The notes under the pieces: generated by a model
The model's input: the letters and a program-made list of their open reading frames with translations, nothing else
Told to the model about the DNA's origin: nothing
Database searches by the model: none
Shown: piece after piece, positions 25,316 to 35,188 of the stretch
Layout: each line of letters opens with the position of its first letter
Numbering within the stretch: the stretch's first letter is position 1
Source: an uncultured Flammeovirgaceae bacterium
GTDB taxonomy: Bacteria; Bacteroidota; Bacteroidia; Cytophagales; Cyclobacteriaceae
Direction of reading: 5' to 3'
Length of the DNA: 42,957 nucleotides
Assembly: GCA_937884755.1 (NCBI GenBank)
Contig: CAKZYJ010000525.1
Location: forward strand, 1-42,957
Made by a program: the position numbers and the translations under genes

Positions 25316-26619
25316 AAATAATTAGTAACCCACCTCAAGATACGTGGAGTAAGCTAACCCAAAGGCCTGCTCAGAAATTTAAGAAAATCGAGAAGATCGT
25401 TAAACCGATTCTTAAGAAGGTTAAAAAGAAAGGAGATTCAGCCCTCCGGTACTTTTCATTGGAATACGATGGAGTTGAGCTAGAGAAACTTGTTGAGAGT
25501 CAAGCTGAGATAGCATCAGCAAGTGCAAAGGTTGAAGATCCTATGAAACAGGCAAACACACTAGCCTACAACAACATTTGGAAATTTCACGAGGCACAGC
25601 AAACAGACGATCTGGAGGTAGAAACAATGCCGGGTGTCAGTTGTCTGCGTCGTAGCGTTCCAATTGACCGAGTGGGCCTATATATTCCCGGCGGAACCGC
25701 TCCCCTATTTTCTACGGTGTTGATGACTGGTATACCAGCGAAAATTGCTGGTTGTAAAGAAATTATCATGTGTACTCCCTGTAATCGACGAGGAGAAATT
25801 CATCCAGCAATGCTTTATACTGCTCAGTTAGTAGGAATTGACAAGATATTCAAAGTGGGAGGCGCTCAGGCGATTGCTGCAATGGCTTATGGTACCGAAA
25901 GTATTCCGAAAGTGTACAAGATATTCGGACCAGGTAATCAGTACGTGACGGTAGCCAAACAGTTAGTTAGCAAATCTAAGGTGGCAATTGATATGCCGGC
26001 TGGCCCTTCAGAAGTAGCCGTTTTAGCTGACGATTCTGCCGATCCTTCATTTATTGCCGCCGATCTATTATCCCAGGCTGAACACGGTGTTGACAGTCAG
26101 GTAGTGTTGGTATCAACCAGTGAGAGGATAATAAACGAAACTGTTGAAGCCATAAAGTTTCAGTTAAAGGAATTGCCCCGACAAGAGATTGCCCGCGAAG
26201 CGCTAAATAATAGTTTAGCATTCATCGTACCTGATATTTTAACCGGATACGAGCTATTGAATGAGTACGCGGCTGAACACTTAATCATCGCTACTGAAAA
26301 CCCTGAGCAAGCCATTGAACATATCACGAATGCTGGTTCGGTATTTCTGGGGCATTACACCCCCGAATCAGCCGGAGACTATGCCTCCGGAACTAATCAT
26401 ACCCTTCCCACCAATGGCTTTGCTAAAGCGTATAGCGGCATATCACTTGACAGCTACATGAAGAAAATCACGTATCAGTCAATAAGCCCTGACGGCCTGC
26501 GAGCGCTGGGACCACAGGTAGAAGTAATGGCCGAAGCGGAGCAACTAGAAGCCCACAAGAGCGCCGTTAGTCTGCGACACGCCAAAATATCAGAAGATAG
26601 TATGATAAGTAGTACTTAG
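25312..26619 (+). CDS. hisD: Histidinol dehydrogenase
   Basis: HisD oxidises histidinol to histidine in two NAD-dependent steps with a zinc ion. GLYIPGGTAPLFSTVLM, FKVGGAQAIAAMAYGT and the substrate/metal region LLSQAEHGVDSQ (Gln and His ligands near 254 and 257) are conserved. The remaining ligands are the aspartate in SAGDYASGTNH and the histidine in LEAHKSAVSLR near 413. It has 435 residues, the normal size. The N-terminus carries an unusually lysine-rich stretch (KKIEKIVKPILKKVKKKG). It overlaps hisG by 4 bases and is followed 13 bases later by hisC. Confidence 0.97.
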   Translation: MKIISNPPQDTWSKLTQRPAQKFKKIEKIVKPILKKVKKKGDSALRYFSLEYDGVELEKLVESQAEIASASAKVEDPMKQANTLAYNNIWKFHEAQQTDDLEVETMPGVSCLRRSVPIDRVGLYIPGGTAPLFSTVLMTGIPAKIAGCKEIIMCTPCNRRGEIHPAMLYTAQLVGIDKIFKVGGAQAIAAMAYGTESIPKVYKIFGPGNQYVTVAKQLVSKSKVAIDMPAGPSEVAVLADDSADPSFIAADLLSQAEHGVDSQVVLVSTSERIINETVEAIKFQLKELPRQEIAREALNNSLAFIVPDILTGYELLNEYAAEHLIIATENPEQAIEHITNAGSVFLGHYTPESAGDYASGTNHTLPTNGFAKAYSGISLDSYMKKITYQSISPDGLRALGPQVEVMAEAEQLEAHKSAVSLRHAKISEDSMISST

Positions 26620-26632
26620 CACAGTAATCCCA

Positions 26633-27721
26633 ATGGACTTTGATATACAAAATCTAATTCGCCCTCACCTAAAAAACTTGACACCCTACGCTTCAGCTCG
26701 CTCCGAATTTACGGGTTCGGCCAGAGTATGGTTGGATGCCAATGAAAACGCGTACGGAACCCCTGGTTCGGACACTGCTCAATCGTACCACCGCTACCCC
26801 GATCCCTACCAAAAGAAATTGAAAGTGAGAATTGGTGAATTAAAAGGGCTATCTACTGATCAGATTTTTTTGGGTAATGGAAGCGATGAGGCGATAGATC
26901 TACTGATCAGAATCTTTTGCCAACCTGGGATTGACAATGTGGTTACCCTCCCCCCTACTTTTGGTATGTACGAAGTAGCTGCATCTGTCAACGATGTAGC
27001 AGTTCATTCGGCTCCGCTTCTACCTGACTACCAATTGGATCGGGACGCGGTAGCGTCAGCCATTGATAGCCATACTAAAATCATCTTTTTCTGTTCACCC
27101 AACAATCCTACTGGCAACCTATTGAATCCAGATGAAATACGGTTTTTTTTAGACTCATTTCAGGGGATTGTAGTGGTGGATGAGGCCTACATTGATTTTT
27201 CTGATCAACCAAGCTTTATTGCTGAACTTAAGAGCCACCCTAATCTGGTAGTGCTACACACTTTTAGTAAGGCTTGGGGAATGGCATCACTTCGGTTAGG
27301 TGCTGCCTTCGCATCTACTGAGATTATAAACTTACTTAACCGAGTCAAGCTTCCCTACAATATTTCGACGCTAAATCAGGAAGTGGCTCTTAACATTCTC
27401 TTGAACAAAGATCAGTATCAGGTAAGTATAAATCAAATTATTCAGCAAAGAGAATGGCTCGCTAACTCACTGAATTCACTGGAAGTAGTACACAAGGTAC
27501 ATCATTCTGATGCTAACTTTTTACTAGTGAAATTTGAAGATGCGCCGGATCTATATCAATTCTTAGTGAAATTAGGGGTTATTGTCCGTAATCGATCAAC
27601 GGTACGGTTGTGCGAAGGTGGATTACGAATTACCGTTGGAACTGAATCGGAAAATCAAGCTTTAGTAAAAGCTATTCATCAGTTCGAGAATCAACACCTG
27701 AAAAAGTCGAGGATAGCCTAA
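26633..27721 (+). CDS. hisC: Histidinol-phosphate aminotransferase
   Basis: HisC transfers the amino group of glutamate to imidazole-acetol phosphate using PLP. The protein shows the class I/II fold: LDANENAYGTP near residue 34, SPNNPTGN at 155-162, VVDEAYIDFS at 181-190, and the PLP lysine Lys213 in HTFSKAWGMASLRLG. The 362 residues are typical. The start ATG lies 13 bases after hisD. A 96-base gap with a structured stem separates it from hisB. Confidence 0.96.
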   Translation: MDFDIQNLIRPHLKNLTPYASARSEFTGSARVWLDANENAYGTPGSDTAQSYHRYPDPYQKKLKVRIGELKGLSTDQIFLGNGSDEAIDLLIRIFCQPGIDNVVTLPPTFGMYEVAASVNDVAVHSAPLLPDYQLDRDAVASAIDSHTKIIFFCSPNNPTGNLLNPDEIRFFLDSFQGIVVVDEAYIDFSDQPSFIAELKSHPNLVVLHTFSKAWGMASLRLGAAFASTEIINLLNRVKLPYNISTLNQEVALNILLNKDQYQVSINQIIQQREWLANSLNSLEVVHKVHHSDANFLLVKFEDAPDLYQFLVKLGVIVRNRSTVRLCEGGLRITVGTESENQALVKAIHQFENQHLKKSRIA

Positions 27722-27743
27722 ACTACTGACTCGGCCAATTTAA

Positions 27744-27780
27744 ATGGAAATTCTTAGACTGTGAGTTCTAGTCTATCCAT
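27744..27780 (+). promoter_or_regulatory. Stem between hisC and hisB
   Basis: ATGGA (27744-27748) pairs with TCCAT (27776-27780), and TAGACT (27755-27760) pairs with AGTCTA (27770-27775), with a six-base bulge only on the 5' side and a nine-base loop. This gives an 11-bp helix with a continuous 3' arm. It stands 22 bases after the hisC stop and could modulate read-through into hisB or mark RNA processing. Confidence 0.4.
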
Positions 27781-27817
27781 GTATCTTTAAAGCTTCACAC
27801 TGAGAACAATATCTTTC

Positions 27818-28915
27818 ATGCCAATCAAAGTACTTTTTATCGACCGCGATGGCACCATCATAAAGGAGCCGGAAGATGAGCAAATTGACTCGCTGGAGAA
27901 GTTAGAGTTTTTGCCGGGAGTCATTACTAACCTGAGAAAAATTACTGAACAGAGCAACTATACATTGGTGATGGTCACCAACCAGGATGGATTGGGTACT
28001 GACTCCTTTCCGGAGGACACTTTCTGGCCAGCCCATACTAAAATGCTACAAACTTTAGAGGGAGAAGGCATTCACTTTTCTGAAATACTAATTGACCGAT
28101 CTTTTCCTGAAGACAACGCCCCTACACGCAAGCCACGTACTGGATTGTTAACCCAATATTTCTCACCGAAGTACGACTTACAGAATTCATATGTGATTGG
28201 TGATCGTGCCTCAGATATTGAACTAGCAAAAAATCTTGGTTGCCAATCCGTATTCATCAGTGATAAAGCCTATCCGGATGAGACACTGACCACTACTAGT
28301 TGGGATGACATCTATCGCTTTTTAATACTTTCTCCCCGTATCGTAATCCACGAGCGAAATACTAAGGAAACCAAGATTCATATTGAACTCAACCTGGATG
28401 GAAATGGTACTACAGAAGTTGATACTGGCTTAGGCTTTTTTGATCATATGCTAGATCAGCTCGGTAAGCATTCAGGTATTGATCTGAAGGTAACCGTTCA
28501 AGGCGATCTACATATTGATGAACACCATACCATTGAGGATACTGCACTTGCTATCGGCGAAGCTTTAGCGAAAGCCGTTGGCGATAAACGAGGCATTAAC
28601 CGCTACGGATTTCTATTGCCGATGGATGATAGTCTGGTTCAGCTAGCTATTGATCTCGGAGGTCGCCCCTGGCTGGTATGGGAGGCAGAATTTACTAGAG
28701 AGAAAGTCGGTGATATGCCAACCGAAATGTTCTACCATTTCTTTAAGTCTTTTTCGGATGCGGCTCGCTGTAATCTGAATATAAAGATAGAAGGTGACAA
28801 TGAACACCATAAAATAGAAGCCACCTTCAAGGCATTAGCTAAGGCTTTAAAAATGGCTGTAAAAAGAGATGAAAATCATTTAGAAAATCTTCCCACCACT
28901 AAAGGAAAGCTATAA
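27818..28915 (+). CDS. hisB: Bifunctional histidinol-phosphatase / imidazoleglycerol-phosphate dehydratase
   Basis: The protein catalyses two steps of histidine synthesis. The N-terminal HAD phosphatase domain (residues 1-165) has [14 protein letters not shown] with the catalytic Dx[12 protein letters not shown] and [14 protein letters not shown]. The C-terminal dehydratase domain has [19 protein letters not shown] and [19 protein letters not shown], the histidine-rich metal sites. Fused HisB is known from Enterobacteria and Bacteroidota. The length of 365 residues is normal. The lipoprotein gene starts 11 bases later. The remaining his genes (hisH, hisA, hisF, hisIE) do not follow and must lie elsewhere. 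Confidence 0.97.
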   Translation: MPIKVLFIDRDGTIIKEPEDEQIDSLEKLEFLPGVITNLRKITEQSNYTLVMVTNQDGLGTDSFPEDTFWPAHTKMLQTLEGEGIHFSEILIDRSFPEDNAPTRKPRTGLLTQYFSPKYDLQNSYVIGDRASDIELAKNLGCQSVFISDKAYPDETLTTTSWDDIYRFLILSPRIVIHERNTKETKIHIELNLDGNGTTEVDTGLGFFDHMLDQLGKHSGIDLKVTVQGDLHIDEHHTIEDTALAIGEALAKAVGDKRGINRYGFLLPMDDSLVQLAIDLGGRPWLVWEAEFTREKVGDMPTEMFYHFFKSFSDAARCNLNIKIEGDNEHHKIEATFKALAKALKMAVKRDENHLENLPTTKGKL

Positions 28916-28926
28916 CCTAATCGATT

Positions 28927-29436
28927 ATGCGACAGCTCGTTTTCGTATATTTTCTCTGTTGTAGCTTACTCTCTTGCACTACTGCAACCGAGGAGAATAC
29001 TACTGATCCAGTAAACTGGTCAAAAAGAATAGCCGATACTCCGCTGGTAGATTCCTTAGAGTCTGGGGGGACTTATCTCTCGGTTTATTCTCAAATTTAC
29101 AGCATGACTGAGCTTCGGACGCACAATTTAACCGTAACAGTTAGCATGAGAAATACTAACAAGCTAGATACAGTTTATCTCAACAAAGCCGAGTTTTACA
29201 ATACTAAGGGGTCTTTGATTCGGACGTACTTTGATAGTCCCATCTTTCTAACTCCCATGGAAACACTTCACATCGTAATTGACGCTACTGACAATTCGGG
29301 CGGAACCGGTGCTAATTTTATTTTTGAATGGTCGGTTAAACCAAATACTCGAGAACCACTATTTGAGGCGATTATGATATCCACATTAGGTCAGCAAGGA
29401 CTTTCTTTTTCTACCCAAGGTCAGCGGATATACTAA
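28927..29436 (+). CDS. DUF3124 family lipoprotein
   Basis: A lipoprotein signal (MRQLVFVYFLCCSLLSC, lipobox LLSC) is followed by a DUF3124 domain: LSVYSQIYSM, VTVSMRNTNKLDTVYLNKAE, PIFLTPMETLHIVID and SGGTGANFIFEWSV. The function of DUF3124 is unknown. It is 169 residues long. It starts 11 bases after hisB and lies within the his transcription unit, but nothing suggests a part in histidine synthesis; it is likely a passenger. The gene converges with the following barrel protein, 5 bases apart. Confidence 0.8.
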   Translation: MRQLVFVYFLCCSLLSCTTATEENTTDPVNWSKRIADTPLVDSLESGGTYLSVYSQIYSMTELRTHNLTVTVSMRNTNKLDTVYLNKAEFYNTKGSLIRTYFDSPIFLTPMETLHIVIDATDNSGGTGANFIFEWSVKPNTREPLFEAIMISTLGQQGLSFSTQGQRIY

Positions 29437-29441
29437 ACCAT

Positions 29442-30458
29442 TTATTTGCCGAAAGCTTCCCGACTGTGGTTCATATTGGTGCTAAAGACCGGAATACTAA
29501 TTTTAACCAAGGCATAAAATCCTCTTCCTTTGATTCCAGGTCGTGAACCCAATTCTGCTCCGTAAGCCCAGCCCAATTCACGATTGTATTTTCCGTCAAT
29601 ACCAATCCGGTAGCCCCAGATTTTAGTGTCTACTACATCGGCTGAAAATCTGCGGATGCTGTTATTCTGCAAAGGATCACGATATTGTACTTCATCCAGA
29701 GTTACTCCAGGAGCGATCATAAAATCGAAGTAGGTATTAAGAATTAGATCATCTACCAGTACGCCGTAGCCTTTATCCGGCTTAATAGCCATATTCTTGA
29801 TCCAAGACATTGAGCCACCAATATAGCCCCCACTTACTACCTGATTGGTATGAGAGTAAACATTTTCCGGGAAAGGGTTCCCAGCTTCGTCAACCAAAGT
29901 CACTCCCTGCTCCTGAGTAATACTTTCTAAATCTATGGATGTATCAAACGCAAAACCACCGGCCCTTACGCCAATTATTTTCCGCACTTTGGAAGGAACT
30001 ACCGTATGTTCAGGAACGTGAGCCGCCCAACGATTACCTTTTGCATACTTTCGGGAATAAAGAATCAATTTTGTTTCGGTATCACTTTCTTCGTCCTTTA
30101 CGTGGTAAGTACCACCCATTTCGAAGTAAGTAAAGTTATTCGGTGAGTTAAGTACTACCTGATTTTTGATAGCCGCATCCCGTGCCAAATCAAACGATCT
30201 TGTATAAGCCTGCCGAAAATTGGCTTGAAAATCTGCCTTATCTTTAAGATAATAGTTAGCAGCAATACCAAAACCCGCGTTTACATTAGTGGCAAACACA
30301 TCAGCATACAGGGGCTGTAAATGCAAAAAGAACTTATTGATTCCGTAGGGATCATCATAGAGTTCTTCGTAGGTGATGGCCTGGTTTCCGAAATTTTGAG
30401 CTTCAGCTAACTTTGCGGTTAGAACTAGTGCCAGAAGCAGAATACTAATTCGTTTCAA
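29442..30458 (-). CDS. Outer-membrane beta-barrel-like protein of unknown function
   Basis: A signal peptide (MKRISILLLALVLTAKLAEA) precedes about 318 residues with strands rich in aromatic residues and glycine (AGFGIAANYYLKDKADFQAN, GWAYGAELGSRPGIKGRGFY) and an aromatic/hydrophobic pattern near the end (FYALVKISIPVFS). I know no named family for it. A barrel or surface protein is the best reading. It lies 124 bases downstream of hemL on the same strand, behind two mutually exclusive hairpins. Confidence 0.7.
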   Translation of the reverse strand: MKRISILLLALVLTAKLAEAQNFGNQAITYEELYDDPYGINKFFLHLQPLYADVFATNVNAGFGIAANYYLKDKADFQANFRQAYTRSFDLARDAAIKNQVVLNSPNNFTYFEMGGTYHVKDEESDTETKLILYSRKYAKGNRWAAHVPEHTVVPSKVRKIIGVRAGGFAFDTSIDLESITQEQGVTLVDEAGNPFPENVYSHTNQVVSGGYIGGSMSWIKNMAIKPDKGYGVLVDDLILNTYFDFMIAPGVTLDEVQYRDPLQNNSIRRFSADVVDTKIWGYRIGIDGKYNRELGWAYGAELGSRPGIKGRGFYALVKISIPVFSTNMNHSREAFGK

Positions 30459-30521
30459 GGTACCTTCGTTTAGTCGAGTTATTCTTGATCGCTAAACTAG
30501 ATACAATTAGCAATATATTTA

Positions 30522-30561
30522 GTGCAATTGCATCTATACATTGCACGCGTAATAAAGCGTG
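30522..30561 (-). other. Two overlapping, mutually exclusive hairpins between hemL and the barrel gene
   Basis: GTGCAAT (30522-30528) pairs with ATTGCAC (30540-30546). CACGC (30544-30548) pairs with GCGTG (30557-30561). The two stems share CAC at 30544-30546, so only one can form. They lie on the 5' side of the barrel gene transcript and just after hemL. No clear T-run follows on the minus strand. A simple end-of-hemL hairpin is possible. Confidence 0.35.
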
Positions 30562-30582
30562 AGATTTCTATACTAAATGAGC

Positions 30583-31878
30583 CTAGTGGATAGCTTTTAA
30601 GGATTCGTAATTAGCACGAACAATGGTTTCAACCATACTATCGTCAATGGCAGTAGAAATAAACAGGGCCTCGAATTGGGAAGGTGCCAGATAAATACCT
30701 CGCTTCAGCATTTCCTGAAAGTAGGCCCCGAACAGTTTAGTATCGGATGCGCTAGCCGACTGAAAGTCGTAAACCGGATGCTCGGTGAAAAATAAGCTAA
30801 ACATAGAACCCACATGATTGATGGTGTAGGATACATTCAGTTTTCGCATGTTCTCCTTAAACCCTTCAACAATATCAGCAGTTGTTCTCTTCAGTTGACT
30901 GTACACTTGAAGGTTGTTCTTTAGTTGCTTCAGCATGGCTAAGCCAGCGGCCATCGCTACCGGATTGCCCGACAGTGTACCGGCTTGATAGACGGGGCCA
31001 GAAGGAGAAACGTAGTCCATTACCTCCTGCTTTCCTCCGTAAGCACCTACCGGTAGACCACCTCCAATGATTTTTCCTAAAGCGGACATGTCCGGAGTAA
31101 CCCCGTATAATTCCTGAGCACCACCTGGAGCCAACCGAAATCCGGTCATCACCTCATCAAAGATCAGCAGTATGTCGTGCTTCTTACACCGTTCCTGAAG
31201 TCCTTCCAGAAAACCTTCTTTAGGCAATACACAACCCATATTTCCAGCTACTGGCTCAACCATAATTGCAGCAATATCGTCAGGGTTGCTTACAATCAGA
31301 CGATCTATACTATCCAAATCATTAAAACTTGCCAGAAGCGTATCCTGCGCCGTCCCCTTAGTAACACCGGGGCTATTAGGTTCACCCATAGTGAGTGCCC
31401 CGCTTCCCGCCGCAATCAAAAAAGAGTCACCGTGACCGTGATAACAACCCTCAAATTTGATGAGCTTGGTACGGCTAGTGAATCCCCGAGCCAAGCGAAG
31501 TGCCGACATGGCTGCTTCAGTCCCAGAATTAACCATCCTAACCTTCTCAATGGAAGGAACCATCTCGACGATAAGTTTAGCAATATCTATCTCGCGGGAA
31601 GTAGGTGCTCCAAAAGAAAAAGAGTGAGCGAGAGCTTCTTGCAGAGCAGATTCAACTTTAGCATTCCGATGACCTAAAATCATCGGCCCCCAGGAGTTGA
31701 TTAGTTCAATGTACTGATTATCGTCCTCGTCGTACACGTAAGCGCCTTCGGCCGACTTGATGAACAGGGGGTTACCACCTACGGCTTTGAACGCTCGCAC
31801 CGGAGAATTTACCCCACCCGGTATATAATTCTGGGCTTGCTGAAATAGGTTTTCGCTTCTTTGGGTTTGTAGCATCAT
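30583..31878 (-). CDS. hemL: Glutamate-1-semialdehyde 2,1-aminomutase
   Basis: HemL rearranges glutamate 1-semialdehyde to 5-aminolevulinate with PLP, the last step of the C5 route to heme. PGGVNSPVRAFK, NSGTEAAMSALRLAR at 117-131, FDEVMTGFRLAPGGAQ near 240-255 and the PLP lysine Lys269 in SALGKIIGGGLPVGAYGG are all present. The length of 431 residues is normal. The start ATG overlaps the stop of the upstream TPR/binding-protein gene by 4 bases (ATGA), indicating coupled translation. Confidence 0.96.
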   Translation of the reverse strand: MMLQTQRSENLFQQAQNYIPGGVNSPVRAFKAVGGNPLFIKSAEGAYVYDEDDNQYIELINSWGPMILGHRNAKVESALQEALAHSFSFGAPTSREIDIAKLIVEMVPSIEKVRMVNSGTEAAMSALRLARGFTSRTKLIKFEGCYHGHGDSFLIAAGSGALTMGEPNSPGVTKGTAQDTLLASFNDLDSIDRLIVSNPDDIAAIMVEPVAGNMGCVLPKEGFLEGLQERCKKHDILLIFDEVMTGFRLAPGGAQELYGVTPDMSALGKIIGGGLPVGAYGGKQEVMDYVSPSGPVYQAGTLSGNPVAMAAGLAMLKQLKNNLQVYSQLKRTTADIVEGFKENMRKLNVSYTINHVGSMFSLFFTEHPVYDFQSASASDTKLFGAYFQEMLKRGIYLAPSQFEALFISTAIDDSMVETIVRANYESLKAIH

Positions 31879-33599
31879 TTGTCAACTGAAGAAAGAACTA
31901 GAGAACCATCCTCGAAAAGTAGGATAGGAATAACTTGATTATCGTTGGCTTGGAAGTAATTATAGCCCTGGAAAAAGGCACTGGGGGCTGGCTGCTCAGT
32001 AGTAAAAAACTCCTGAAAATAGACCCCATACTCGTTGAGCATTTGACCCAGGAAGTAAACTGCATCGTATCCGACAAAAACATTTTTACTTGGTAAAGAA
32101 TAGTAAGCTTCCCGAAAACGTTGACGAAATTCTTCAACCTTAAGACTATTATAATCCAGATAAACCGGACTCAGCAGATATACCCCCAACTGCTCCAGTT
32201 GTTCGTAGGAAATGGTGGTAAAATCAAACCAAGATTCATTACCGATTAGCTTCAATGGTAAAGCCGACATAACAACCGCACTGATCGTGTTAGTAATTAC
32301 AAGTTCCTGGTCTGAGGCCACATATACTACTGTCTCTCCCAGATCGTGTAGCTCCTGTAGCTTTTCTACGAAGAGCTCCATCGTTTCTTCGTTGTAATCT
32401 TCAATTATTTCCAGATGCACTTCCTGGTTATAGATCTCCTGAAAACGATTGATGAAGGTATAGACTCTTGCTGAGTCTCGTTTCGAGGGACCAGTAACAA
32501 CTACCGCCTGGGTGGCATCCAGCGAGTCTAAAGCGTATTGAGCCGCTAGTTTAGCTTCGGTAACTGAACTGGGTTTAATCAGATAAGAGAAAGGATTATC
32601 ACCGATGATCTGAGGGTTTGCGGAGAGTGGGTTGAACATGTATCGCTGATTCTCGCGAGCATATTCTGAAACTGCTCGGAAAGGTCCCTGATAAAGAGGC
32701 CCGATGAATACATCCATGTACTTAATTTCTTCCTGCGCCAGAACTTCTTTCGTAATATCGTATTCACGCTGGGTATCGTAGGCATGAAGCTGGACATTGA
32801 TTCCGTCTTGCTGTAAATCTCTAGCCGCCATTTCCATTCCACGATATAAATCCAAGATAAACTGATTGCCAACCCGATTATCGGTAAGCGAAAGATTCAG
32901 CTTATCCCGAAAGAATGGCAAAAATGCGCCAATATTATACTGTTCTTTACGAATTGATGCTGCCTGACTAGCCACACCTAAGTTACTCATATCAATAGAA
33001 TAAACTTGGACTAGCGAATCTTTCATTCGCTGACGGTTCTGATCGTAAACGCTATAGCTAATATTAGTTACCAACTGCTCAGCAACGGTCTTCTCTTCTG
33101 GAAACCGAGCCAATAATTCTTCCAGCTCCTCGTCGGTAGCCTGGGCTACATAATACCGCTTCATAGCTTGTACTTCTTCTTGCAAAGAATTATCTACCTG
33201 ATTATTAGCTGATAATTCATTGGAAAGTGCGAAGCCTTGCTCGTAATTACCTAAGGCGTAGTAGGCATTGGCTAATCCGTAATTGACTTCAATCATTTTC
33301 GTCCACCGTGGGTACTTAGACTTGATTTGCAAGAACATATTCTTCGCCAGATCATAATCTTCCAACCGAAGTGCCGACATGGCGTAGAAAAAGGATGCGT
33401 AAGGCGCGTACGGATTGCTCTTTTCCACCCTACTCAAAGGTTGAAATATCTCAATTGCTTGCTGATAATTGCCCTGAGTATAGAGTGCCTTAGCCCTGGT
33501 ATATCGCTGTTGTACCGTACCGGTTTGTCCCCAGGATTGCAGGACAGCCAAAAAACAAAGCCCGAATACGGTAACAAATACTTTAGAACACCGAATCAT
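31875..33599 (-). CDS. Exported TPR plus periplasmic-binding-fold protein (LpoA/LppC-like architecture)
   Basis: A signal peptide (residues 1-24, ending QSWGQ) is followed by TPR-like repeats to about residue 190 (YTQGNYQQAIEIFQPL, LALANAYYALGNYEQ-like units). A type I periplasmic-binding fold spans about 220-574: YNIGAFLPFF, DLYRGMEMAARDL, VFIGPLYQGPFRAVSEYA and FVGYDAVYFLGQML. This arrangement equals LpoA of gammaproteobacteria, an outer-membrane activator of the peptidoglycan synthase PBP1A, and also generic ligand-binding proteins. No lipobox cysteine is visible, so the anchor differs from LpoA. It lies between guaA and hemL and overlaps hemL by 4 bases. Confidence 0.75.
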   Translation of the reverse strand: MIRCSKVFVTVFGLCFLAVLQSWGQTGTVQQRYTRAKALYTQGNYQQAIEIFQPLSRVEKSNPYAPYASFFYAMSALRLEDYDLAKNMFLQIKSKYPRWTKMIEVNYGLANAYYALGNYEQGFALSNELSANNQVDNSLQEEVQAMKRYYVAQATDEELEELLARFPEEKTVAEQLVTNISYSVYDQNRQRMKDSLVQVYSIDMSNLGVASQAASIRKEQYNIGAFLPFFRDKLNLSLTDNRVGNQFILDLYRGMEMAARDLQQDGINVQLHAYDTQREYDITKEVLAQEEIKYMDVFIGPLYQGPFRAVSEYARENQRYMFNPLSANPQIIGDNPFSYLIKPSSVTEAKLAAQYALDSLDATQAVVVTGPSKRDSARVYTFINRFQEIYNQEVHLEIIEDYNEETMELFVEKLQELHDLGETVVYVASDQELVITNTISAVVMSALPLKLIGNESWFDFTTISYEQLEQLGVYLLSPVYLDYNSLKVEEFRQRFREAYYSLPSKNVFVGYDAVYFLGQMLNEYGVYFQEFFTTEQPAPSAFFQGYNYFQANDNQVIPILLFEDGSLVLSSVDK

Positions 33600-33652
33600 C
33601 TTAGATAGATTTGTTTTACAAACTGAAAATGGTAAGGAAGGTTAGTTAGTGG

Positions 33653-35188
33653 CTATTCCCATTCAATAGTTGCAGGAGGCTTCGAGCTAATATCGTAGAC
33701 CACCCGATTGACGCCCTTAACCTGATTTATGATTTGATTGGACACCTCACCTAAAAATTCGTAAGGCAAGTGGCTCCAGTCAGCGGTCATTCCATCAACA
33801 CTGCTAACTGCCCGTAGACAAACTACCTGTTCGTAGGTACGTTCATCGCCCATTACGCCTACGGCTTGTATAGGAAGGAGAATAGCCGCTGCCTGCCAAA
33901 CACCAGCGTAGAGGTTCCGTGTTTTTAATTGAGAGATAAAAATATGATCTACCTCTTGCAAAATCTGTACCTTTTCAGGAGTGACTTCACCTAGAATACG
34001 GATAGCCAGACCAGGTCCCGGAAACGGATGACGTCCAAGAATAGCTTCGTCAATTTCCAAAGTCCTACCTACTTCGCGTACTTCGTCTTTGAATAACATT
34101 CGCAGGGGTTCCACTACCTTCATATGCATTTTCTCCGGCAAACCACCCACATTATGGTGGGACTTGATGGTTGCAGAAGGTCCTTTTACCGAAACAGATT
34201 CAATAACATCGGGATAGATAGTTCCTTGCCCCAACCACTTTACATTTTCAATGCGGTGCGCTTCTCGATCGAACACTTCAATAAATGTCTTTCCAATGGC
34301 TTTACGTTTACCTTCGGGATCGCTTACCCCGGCTAATGCCTCGTAAAAGTCTTGCTTAGCATCAACTCCAGTGACATTAAGCCCCATATCTTTATACGAA
34401 TGAAGTACATCTTCAAACTCATGCTTACGGAGCAGGCCATTATCTACAAAAATGCAGTGCAGATTTTTGCCAATAGCATGATGAATTAGCATAGCCGCTA
34501 CTGAAGAATCAACCCCACCCGAAAGACCAAGAACTACTTTATCATCTTGTAGTTGATTTTGAAGATTTTCTACGGTTGACTCTACAAATTGATCAGAAGT
34601 CCAGTCCTGAGAACAGCCGCAAATATGAACTACAAAGTTGCGCAGAACAGTTTTTCCCTCGATAGAGTGGGTTACTTCCGGATGAAACTGTATTCCGTAG
34701 GTCTCTCTATCTTTCGCTTTAAATGCGGCTACGCGCACGGTATCGGTGCTAGCAATCACCTCAAAGTTAGCAGGTACTTCCGCTATAGTGTCACCGTGCG
34801 ACATCCATACTTGAGACTCAGCGGTCATCTCCTTTAATAATCGGGAATGTAAATCTAAGTGCCGCAGACGGGCTCTACCGTATTCCCGAATTTGGGAAGG
34901 TATCACTTCTCCCCCTTCCTGCTGAGCCATCATTTGGGCGCCGTAACAAATCGCTAGCAAAGGATAGCGGTCAGTATAATCCGATACCGAGATCATCGGT
35001 GCACCATCATCTGTTACTGAGCAGGGGCTGCCTGACAGGATAATCCCTTTTAACTCAGGCATACTGTTCAAATCCGGTAAGTGGTTGTACGGATGGATTT
35101 CGCAGTACACATCCAGTTCGCGTACCCGCCGGGCAATAAGCTGAGTATACTGAGAACCGAAATCAATAATCAGGATGGATTCTGGCAT
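33653..35188 (-). CDS. guaA: GMP synthase (glutamine-hydrolysing)
   Basis: GuaA aminates XMP to GMP using glutamine and ATP. The N-terminal class I amidotransferase has [20 protein letters not shown], the catalytic Cys81 in [11 protein letters not shown] and the His-Glu pair in [11 protein letters not shown]. The ATP pyrophosphatase domain has the P-loop [16 protein letters not shown]. The C-terminal dimerisation domain ends in the conserved PPATIEWE. The length of 511 residues is normal. It is likely the first gene of a minus-strand unit with the TPR/binding protein and hemL. Confidence 0.98.
   Translation of the reverse strand: MPESILIIDFGSQYTQLIARRVRELDVYCEIHPYNHLPDLNSMPELKGIILSGSPCSVTDDGAPMISVSDYTDRYPLLAICYGAQMMAQQEGGEVIPSQIREYGRARLRHLDLHSRLLKEMTAESQVWMSHGDTIAEVPANFEVIASTDTVRVAAFKAKDRETYGIQFHPEVTHSIEGKTVLRNFVVHICGCSQDWTSDQFVESTVENLQNQLQDDKVVLGLSGGVDSSVAAMLIHHAIGKNLHCIFVDNGLLRKHEFEDVLHSYKDMGLNVTGVDAKQDFYEALAGVSDPEGKRKAIGKTFIEVFDREAHRIENVKWLGQGTIYPDVIESVSVKGPSATIKSHHNVGGLPEKMHMKVVEPLRMLFKDEVREVGRTLEIDEAILGRHPFPGPGLAIRILGEVTPEKVQILQEVDHIFISQLKTRNLYAGVWQAAAILLPIQAVGVMGDERTYEQVVCLRAVSSVDGMTADWSHLPYEFLGEVSNQIINQVKGVNRVVYDISSKPPATIEWE

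Noticed and set aside
31177-31677. Plus-strand open frame of 166 codons
   Set aside because: It is antisense to hemL, whose motifs are fully conserved there; the composition is that of a shadow frame.
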